Positions 58,947 through 64,000 of a stretch of 64,000 bases of DNA are shown in pieces; the stretch's first letter is position 1, and each line of letters begins with the position of its first letter. The notes under the pieces were generated by a model that was given only the letters and a program-made list of their open reading frames with translations, was not told the origin of the DNA and searched no databases. The stretch spans positions 80,075-144,074 of the forward strand of contig NZ_JAFCTX010000009.1 of assembly GCF_049896245.1 (NCBI RefSeq). The letters run 5' to 3'. The stretch comes from Cypionkella sp049896245 (GTDB taxonomy: Bacteria > Pseudomonadota > Alphaproteobacteria > Rhodobacterales > Rhodobacteraceae). The position numbers and the translations under genes were made by a program.

Positions 58947-59022
58947 CGCACACTCCCAAGGCCCCCCATAGATGTAGGCGGCACCGGGACCAAACTCAAC
59001 GCCCTAAAACGGAGCAGTTTTT

Positions 59023-59925
59023 CTAAAGCAAAGCCAGCACTTCCGGCGATTGGGCTTCCAAAGACCGACGCAGCTTCACGTAAGCCGCCGCCTCTAGCTG
59101 CCGGATTCGTTCCTTTGACAGGCCCAGTTCCACCCCCAAAGATTCCAACGTCCTTGGCTCATCACGCAACCGTCGCTCTGCCACGATATGACGCTCGCGC
59201 GCAGTCAAACCGCGCATCGCCGCCACCAACCAACCCCGTAACCGCTCAGTATCATGCGAAAACTCCACACGCTCAGACGCCTGCACACCGTCATCTTCCA
59301 GCGTGTCAATCCATTCACGCCCGTCCTCATCCGCCGCCTGCGTCGCGTTCAGCGATGCGTCAGAGCCCGCCAACCGCCCCTCCATCATCTCGACTTCTGC
59401 CACACGCACGCCAATTTCATGCGCAACCTTTTCGCGCAACTGGTGTTGATCCAGCACCAAACCTTCAGCCGCAGCTTCGCGCTCCAACTTGGCCTGAACG
59501 CGCTTCATGTTGAAAAACAAAGACTTCTGCGCCGAGGTGCTTCCGGTCCGCACCATCGACCAATTCCGCATCACATAATCCTGGATGCTGGCCTTGATCC
59601 ACCACACAGCATATGTCGAAAACCGCACGCCGCGATCCGGGTCGAACTTTTCAGCCGCTTTCATCAGACCCAGCGATGCTTCCTGAATCAGATCATTCAT
59701 CGGCGCGCCATAGCGGCGGAACTTCGAAGCCATCGAAATTGCCAACCGCATGTAGGCGGTGATCAACCGATGCAGCGCCGCCTCATCGCGATGATCGCGC
59801 CATGCATAGGCGAGCCGCAACTCGGTTTCAGCATCCAGCAATTCCGCCGCCCGCGCTTGGCGCGACAAAACCTGCTGATAGGGTGCGTCAAGCATCATCT
59901 GATCCCCCAATCGTCTCGTTGCCAT
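59023..59925 (-). CDS. rpoH: RpoH-family (sigma-32) sigma factor
   Basis: A 300-residue heat-shock-type sigma factor. Region 2 is visible (LITAYMRLAISMASKFRRYG, then LIQEASLGLMKAAEKFDPDR and FSTYAVWWIKASIQDYVMRN), the RpoH box QKSLFFNMKR follows, and region 4 ends the protein (ESLGVELGLSKERIRQLEAA). Rhodobacter has two such factors; the location next to coaBC and the sequence style fit RpoHII, which responds to singlet oxygen and other oxidative stress, but this is from memory. A second possible start is 59898. Divergent from the GST gene. Confidence 0.88.
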   Translation of the reverse strand: MATRRLGDQMMLDAPYQQVLSRQARAAELLDAETELRLAYAWRDHRDEAALHRLITAYMRLAISMASKFRRYGAPMNDLIQEASLGLMKAAEKFDPDRGVRFSTYAVWWIKASIQDYVMRNWSMVRTGSTSAQKSLFFNMKRVQAKLEREAAAEGLVLDQHQLREKVAHEIGVRVAEVEMMEGRLAGSDASLNATQAADEDGREWIDTLEDDGVQASERVEFSHDTERLRGWLVAAMRGLTARERHIVAERRLRDEPRTLESLGVELGLSKERIRQLEAAAYVKLRRSLEAQSPEVLALL

Positions 59926-60103
59926 GTTTATTGATCACAACAGCAATACGCAGGCCAAGCCACTTTGGATGCCAGCAGAACGCTCAATTTGTGATTTATC
60001 TTTCTTTCCATCAATTCCCGTGATGGCCCCACGCACAAATCACCGCTTTCCATCACGCCCCCGCATCGCCTAGCCTATGCCTAACCCAAACCCGGAGCCT
60101 ACA

Positions 60104-60973
60104 ATGACATATGATCTCGTAATCGGCGACCGCGCCTATTCCAGTTGGAGCCTGCGCGGCTGGCTGCTGTTCGATGCCTTCAACATTCCCGTCAAACTGC
60201 ACACCGCCCGCCTCTATACCAACGAGCTTGCCAATGTTCTCAAAGACTTCTACCCCGCTAAAACTGCCCCGACCATGCGCACACCCGACGGGGTTGTAGT
60301 GCCCGAAACCATCGCCATCGCCGAAGAACTGGCCTCGCGTCATCCCGAGGCTAGCCTGTGGCCCAGCGACCCCAAACACCGCGCCATCGCCCGCGTGCTC
60401 GCCGCCGAAATGCACGCGGGCTTTGCCGCCCTGCGCGAACATTGCCCGATGAACCTGCGCGCAAGTTATACCGATTGCGCGCCCACGCCTGGGGTTCTGG
60501 CCGATCTTGCACGCCTGGAAATCATCTGGGCATGGGCACAAAAAGAAACCGGATCAACCACTTGGCTCTGCGGCGCCTATTCCGCCGCCGATGCATTCTT
60601 TGCCCCTGTCGCCGCCCGCGTCGCCAGCTATAACCTCCCCCTCGCACCTGCAGCTGCGGCCTATGTCCACGCCCATCTCGCCCATCCCTCGTTCCGCCGC
60701 TGGCGCGCGATGGGGATGATCGACGGCGCGGATCAGGATTTCTACCGTCGCCCCTACCCGCGCCGCCCGTGGCCCGGCCCGGTGCCCCTTGCCGCCCGCC
60801 CGCTCGAGGGCACCCAATCCGAGAACACGGTCTGCCCCTACTCCGGCAAGCCCATCACCCATGTGCTTGAAATATCAGGCCGCCGCATCGGCTTCTGCAA
60901 CGCCTTCTGCCGCGACAAAACCGTGGCCGACCCCGAAGCATGGCCGAAATTCATCGCGATTTATCAGCCCTGA
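60104..60973 (+). CDS. Glutathione S-transferase with C-terminal Cys cluster
   Basis: A 289-residue protein. Residues 1 to about 215 are a GST: a thioredoxin-like N-terminal domain (DLVIGDRAYSSWSLRGWLLF, with Ser13/14 near the usual catalytic site, and VVVPETIAIAEELA) and a helical C-domain. Residues 240-289 are an extra module, TVCPYSGKPI...GRRIGFCNAFCRDK, with Cys244, Cys265 and Cys269 resembling a YHS/TRASH metal-binding unit. GGAG seven bases before ATG 60104 sets the start. Function of the fusion is unknown; metal-linked detoxification is a guess. Confidence 0.8.
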   Translation: MTYDLVIGDRAYSSWSLRGWLLFDAFNIPVKLHTARLYTNELANVLKDFYPAKTAPTMRTPDGVVVPETIAIAEELASRHPEASLWPSDPKHRAIARVLAAEMHAGFAALREHCPMNLRASYTDCAPTPGVLADLARLEIIWAWAQKETGSTTWLCGAYSAADAFFAPVAARVASYNLPLAPAAAAYVHAHLAHPSFRRWRAMGMIDGADQDFYRRPYPRRPWPGPVPLAARPLEGTQSENTVCPYSGKPITHVLEISGRRIGFCNAFCRDKTVADPEAWPKFIAIYQP

Positions 60974-61042
60974 GCCACGATCTTTACCATTCGTAAACCA
61001 TTGCCCCGGAGCCGTTAACCAGGATGAACGGGGAGGGGCGCA

Positions 61043-62557
61043 ATGGTCGCACGGGCCTACACAGTCGCCTTTGAAGGCGTCGAGGCGCGGATTGTCGAAG
61101 TACAATGCGCCATCGCCCCTGGCATGCCGTATTTTGGCGTCGTAGGCCTGCCCGACAAAGCGGTGTCCGAAGCGAAAGAACGCGTTCGCGCCGCAATGGC
61201 CGCGATGTCGATCGCTTTGCCGTCCAAGCGCATCTTGGTCAACCTCTCGCCCGCCGACCTGCCGAAAGAGGGCTCGCATTTCGACCTGCCGATCGCCTTG
61301 GCCCTGCTGGCGGCGCTGGAAATCATCCCGAAAGACGCGGTTGAAGCCACCGTCGCCTTGGGCGAACTCTCGCTTGATGGCCGCCTGATCGCGGTGCTCG
61401 GCGCACTCCCCGCCGCCATCGCCGCCGCCGAACAAGACTGCGTGCTTTTGTGCCCGAAAGCCTGCGGTGCCGAAGCCGCTTGGGTCGGCGCCACCCAAGT
61501 CCTCGCCGCCGCCACTCTCAACGATGTGGTCCGCCACTACACCGGACAAATCCCGATCACCCCGGCAGAGGCTGGCGAGGTCGCACCGCAAGCCACAGGC
61601 CGCGATTTCCGCGATGTGAAGGGGCAAGAACGCGCGAAACGCGCGCTGGAAATCGCCGCCTCTGGCCGCCACCATGCGCTGATGGTCGGAACACCAGCGT
61701 CCGGGAAATCCATGCTCGCTGCCCGCCTGCCAGGTATCCTGCCGCCGCTGTCGGCGCAAGAAGCCCTTGAAACCTCGATGATTCATTCGCTAGCCGGGCT
61801 GCTGTCCGAAGGCGGTATCTCCCGCGCCCGCCCCTTTCGCGAACCGCATCACACCGCCTCAATGGCCGCCATCGTCGGCGGCGGCAAAGGTGCCAAACCA
61901 GGCGAAATCAGCCTCGCCCATAACGGCGTTTTGTTCATGGACGAATTCCCCGAATTCCCCCGCGCCGTGCTGGAAACTCTACGCCAACCCATCGAGACCG
62001 GCGAGATTATGGTCGCCCGTGCCAACGCCCATATCCGCTACCCCTGCCGTTTCCTGCTGATCGCCGCCGCCAACCCCTGCAAATGCGGCTATATGTCCGA
62101 CCCCGCACGCGCCTGCGCGAAAGTGCCGATCTGCGGCGAAGATTACTTGGGCCGCATTTCTGGCCCGCTGATGGACCGTTTTGATCTGCGTGTCGAAGTC
62201 CCCCCGGTAGCCTACACCGATCTTGACCTGCCCTCCTCCGGCGACAGCTCGGCAACCGTTGCCGCCCGCGTGCAAGCCGCCCGTATCCTGCAAACCAAGC
62301 GCTTCCAAGGCCATACAAACACCCGCGTCAACGCCGATATGGAAGGCAGCCTGCTGGAACAGGTAGCAAGTCCCGACCCGGAAGGCCGCGCCCTACTGGC
62401 GAAAGTCGCCGAGCGATTCGGCCTTTCGGCGCGCGGCTACCACCGCGTGTTGCGCGTCGCCCGCACCATCGCCGACCTAGACGCCTCCCCCAGCGTCCGC
62501 CTGCCGCATATTGCCGAAGCCGTCAGCTACCGTCTGGCTGTGGGCGTGAAAAACTAG
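61043..62557 (+). CDS. comM: ComM/YifB-type AAA+ ATPase
   Basis: A 504-residue Mg-chelatase-like AAA+ protein. An N-terminal S5/Lon-like domain (ARIVEVQCAIAPGMPYFGVV...) is followed by the ATPase core: Walker A VGTPASGKSM near 216, FREPHHTASMAAIVGGG, Walker B VLFMDEFPEF near 297 and a zinc-like PCKCGYMSDPARACAK near 345. In Vibrio and others ComM is a hexameric helicase driving branch migration in natural transformation. GGGGAGGGG precedes the ATG. It is a single gene, convergent with gshB. Confidence 0.9.
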   Translation: MVARAYTVAFEGVEARIVEVQCAIAPGMPYFGVVGLPDKAVSEAKERVRAAMAAMSIALPSKRILVNLSPADLPKEGSHFDLPIALALLAALEIIPKDAVEATVALGELSLDGRLIAVLGALPAAIAAAEQDCVLLCPKACGAEAAWVGATQVLAAATLNDVVRHYTGQIPITPAEAGEVAPQATGRDFRDVKGQERAKRALEIAASGRHHALMVGTPASGKSMLAARLPGILPPLSAQEALETSMIHSLAGLLSEGGISRARPFREPHHTASMAAIVGGGKGAKPGEISLAHNGVLFMDEFPEFPRAVLETLRQPIETGEIMVARANAHIRYPCRFLLIAAANPCKCGYMSDPARACAKVPICGEDYLGRISGPLMDRFDLRVEVPPVAYTDLDLPSSGDSSATVAARVQAARILQTKRFQGHTNTRVNADMEGSLLEQVASPDPEGRALLAKVAERFGLSARGYHRVLRVARTIADLDASPSVRLPHIAEAVSYRLAVGVKN

Positions 62558-62629
62558 CCAGACGCTCTTCAAGCCTTGCGGCTTTCCTCGCTGAAGCGAA
62601 GAAGGCTGTCAGGCCTGATGAGCACCCGC

Positions 62630-63574
62630 CTACAATCCGCGCTTGGCCTCAATCACCTGCCAAATCCGCTCGGCGGTATTGGTGCCGTCAAACCGCTCCA
62701 ACTCTTGTATCCCCGTCGGTGAGGTCACATTGATCTCGGTCAGATAATCGCCAATCACGTCGATCCCGACGAAAATCTGACCATGCTCGCGTAAAGTCGG
62801 CCCAATCGCCGCACAAATCTCCAGATCCCGCGTGGTCAACCCGATCTTCTCCGGCCGCCCACCCGCATGCATGTTAGAGCGGGTTTCCCCCGCCTGCGGC
62901 ACCCGGTTGATCGCCCCAACCGGTTCGCCATCGACCAAAATCACCCGCTTATCGCCCTTTGAGACATCCGGGAGAAATTTCTGCACGATCAAAGGCTCGC
63001 GGTTCATGCCGGTGAACATTTCATACAGCGATGCCAAATTCCGGTCATTCGGGTCCAGCCGGAACACCCCCGCGCCGCCATTGCCATAAAGCGGTTTCAA
63101 AATAATATCGCCATGCCGCGCCTTGAAGTCACGAATCGTCTGCAGATCCCGCGCAATCGCGGTGGGGGGCGTCAGCTCAGGAAACCGCAGGACCAGCAAC
63201 TTCTCAGGATAATTCCGCACCCAGAACGGATCATTCACCACCAAAGTCTTCGGATGGATCATATCGAGCAGATGCGTGGTGGTGATGTAGCCCATATCAA
63301 ACGGCGGGTCCTGCCGCAGCCAGACCACATCAAACTCGCTCAGATCAACCTCGGTCTCCGGCCCATAACTGACATGATTGCCCACCTCGCGCCGCAAAGT
63401 GATCGGAAACCCCCGCGCCATCACCCGACCCTCGACAAAGGCCAATTTATCGGGCGTATAAAAAAATAATGAATGTCCCCGCGCCTGCGCCTCAAGCGCG
63501 ATGCGGAACGTGCTGTCTGCATTAATATTGACCGACCCAATCGGGTCCATCTGTAGCGCAACTTTAAGCGGCAT
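62630..63574 (-). CDS. gshB: Glutathione synthetase
   Basis: A 314-residue ATP-grasp enzyme that joins gamma-glutamylcysteine and glycine to make glutathione. LKVALQMDPIGSVNINADST at the start, VWLRQDPPFDMGYITTTHLL near 85, ILKPLYGNGGAGVFRLDPND near 160 and IGLTTRDLEICAAIGPTLRE near 250 are typical. ATG 63574 is preferred; a GGAG lies eight bases before it, within an alternative N-terminal extension from 63586. It lies next to yraN, as usual in this group. Confidence 0.93.
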   Translation of the reverse strand: MPLKVALQMDPIGSVNINADSTFRIALEAQARGHSLFFYTPDKLAFVEGRVMARGFPITLRREVGNHVSYGPETEVDLSEFDVVWLRQDPPFDMGYITTTHLLDMIHPKTLVVNDPFWVRNYPEKLLVLRFPELTPPTAIARDLQTIRDFKARHGDIILKPLYGNGGAGVFRLDPNDRNLASLYEMFTGMNREPLIVQKFLPDVSKGDKRVILVDGEPVGAINRVPQAGETRSNMHAGGRPEKIGLTTRDLEICAAIGPTLREHGQIFVGIDVIGDYLTEINVTSPTGIQELERFDGTNTAERIWQVIEAKRGL

Positions 63575-63629
63575 GAGACTCTCCATACTTCATTGCCCAC
63601 TTGATGCCGCAAGCTCCGCCCGGACGCAA

Positions 63630-63820
63630 TCAGGCGGCGTAAGCGTTTTCCAACACTTCGATCCGCCCCACCGCATCGACCAAAGCCACATCAAACCGAA
63701 CTTCGGTCATCTGCCCCGCAGGTTCCCCCGCCAAAAACTCTGACGCAGCGCCATAAATCCGCGCCATCTGCCGCGCTGTCAGATGTTCGGCAGCCATAGC
63801 ATGGGTTTTGCTTTGCTTGA
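63630..63820 (-). pseudogene. yraN: yraN (UPF0102), 3' part, interrupted by an insertion sequence
   Basis: The minus-strand frame ending at 63630 reads KQSKTHAMAAEHLTARQMAR and then IYGAASEFLAGEPAGQMTEV, the C-terminal half of a YraN/UPF0102 endonuclease-like protein (about 60 of roughly 115-120 residues). The family usually has E-V-K just before this K-Q-S-K stretch, holding the catalytic E-x-K. Here the sequence switches at 63820/63821 to an IS end, so the N-terminal half is missing in the window and the gene is broken. The other part should lie beyond the IS. Confidence 0.8.
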
Positions 63821-64000
63821 GGCTCTGTTGCACAAATCAGCCTGAGGTCGAGTTTTCCCTTCCGCTGGACAGAGTCATCCGACACGTTGAGTTTGCGGCG
63901 TTCCAAGTGCCGTAAATCGGTTCAGGATCGCCGCCCTGATCTGCAACTCCGCCACCTGCCGCTCGAAGTCGCGCGCCATAACGCGTTCCCCGAGCAGCTT
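63821..64000 (-). mobile_element. Insertion sequence, one end (IS5-like, partial)
   Basis: The boundary starts GGCTCTGTTGCACAAATCAG, a typical insertion-sequence terminal repeat. The minus strand carries the 3' end of a transposase. The element continues past the right edge of the window, so its other end, size and target duplication cannot be seen. The IS5 assignment is from memory of similar Rhodobacterales elements. Confidence 0.75.
63875..64000 (-). CDS. Transposase C-terminus (partial, runs off the window)
   Basis: The minus strand reads 41 codons to a TGA at 63875-63877: KLLGERVMARDFERQVAELQ followed by IRAAILNRFTALGTPQTQRV and a final Gly. The R-D-F-E-R-Q-V-A-E-L-Q and N-R-F-T-A-L-G stretches are characteristic, from memory, of DDE transposases in Rhodobacterales IS5-type elements. 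The catalytic residues lie outside the window. The stop is 54 bases inside the IS end. Confidence 0.75.
   Translation of the reverse strand, partial: KLLGERVMARDFERQVAELQIRAAILNRFTALGTPQTQRVG

Noticed and set aside
1..64000. tRNA, rRNA genes or CRISPR arrays
   Set aside because: No T-loop/anticodon patterns or regularly spaced direct repeats were seen; the dispersed repeats are irregularly placed and hairpin-forming, not CRISPR-like.

Overview
The window looks like a chromosomal segment of a Rhodobacterales (Paracoccaceae-type) alphaproteobacterium. This rests on an FnrL-type regulator, a class I lysyl-tRNA synthetase, an RpoH-type sigma factor next to coaBC-dut-thiF, TakP/TakQM-type TRAP genes and GC-rich codon use. 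Most genes are ordinary housekeeping, transport or catabolic genes. No tRNA, rRNA or CRISPR array was found. The left edge cuts an fnrL-type gene. The right edge cuts an insertion sequence that has split yraN.

Layout. 0-5 kb: fnrL 3' part, yciA, a stress pair (a 25-residue membrane peptide and csbD, divergent, each with an EcfG-like promoter), a DUF3309 gene, a REP-associated tyrosine transposase (RAYT) carrying its own REP pair, and ettA. 5-12.5 kb: poorly coding DNA with one hypothetical gene, the ssuACB sulfonate transporter, a MarR-GNAT fusion, an alpha/beta-hydrolase lipoprotein and nadD. 12.5-18.5 kb: dacB, and takP facing takQM. 18.5-26.5 kb: lysK, moaB, rsgA, dnaX-ybaB-recR and a cold-shock gene. 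26.5-40.2 kb: an esterase and an aldolase-family pair, a phosphodiesterase, a family-5 ABC transporter with fused ATPase, a CocE/S15 hydrolase, choline sulfatase (betC) and a GMC (choline-dehydrogenase-like) oxidoreductase. 40.3-41.2 kb: a guanidinium exporter gene (gdx) with a visible guanidine-II riboswitch, and a YciI gene. 41.2-50.4 kb: a carnitine / gamma-butyrobetaine catabolic cluster with its divergent CdhR-type regulator. 50.4-64 kb: M3 peptidase, an incomplete amino-acid ABC system, an extradiol dioxygenase, thiF/moeB-like, dut, coaBC, rpoH, GST, comM, gshB and broken yraN.

Functional theme. From 36 to 50 kb several routes point to glycine betaine: choline sulfate to choline (BetC), choline oxidation (GMC enzyme, inferred), and carnitine or its precursors through acyl-CoA dehydrogenase, CaiD-type hydratase, carnitine 3-dehydrogenase/thioesterase fusion and a BKACE enzyme. 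The only CoA ligase in the cluster is of the NDP-forming type, not CaiC-like, and is a good candidate for an uncharacterised activity.

Non-coding structure is rich. There is a RAYT/REP system with one REP pair inside the RAYT frame. A second, unrelated dispersed repeat of about 30-50 bases occurs in at least eleven copies, often as inverted pairs, with one copy inside a coding frame. A palindrome-plus-hairpin element (CACAACATGTTGTG) occurs twice, both times between convergent genes. On the + strand, G exceeds C on the left and C exceeds G on the right, changing near 29-33 kb whichever way genes point, as expected near a replication terminus or an inversion boundary.
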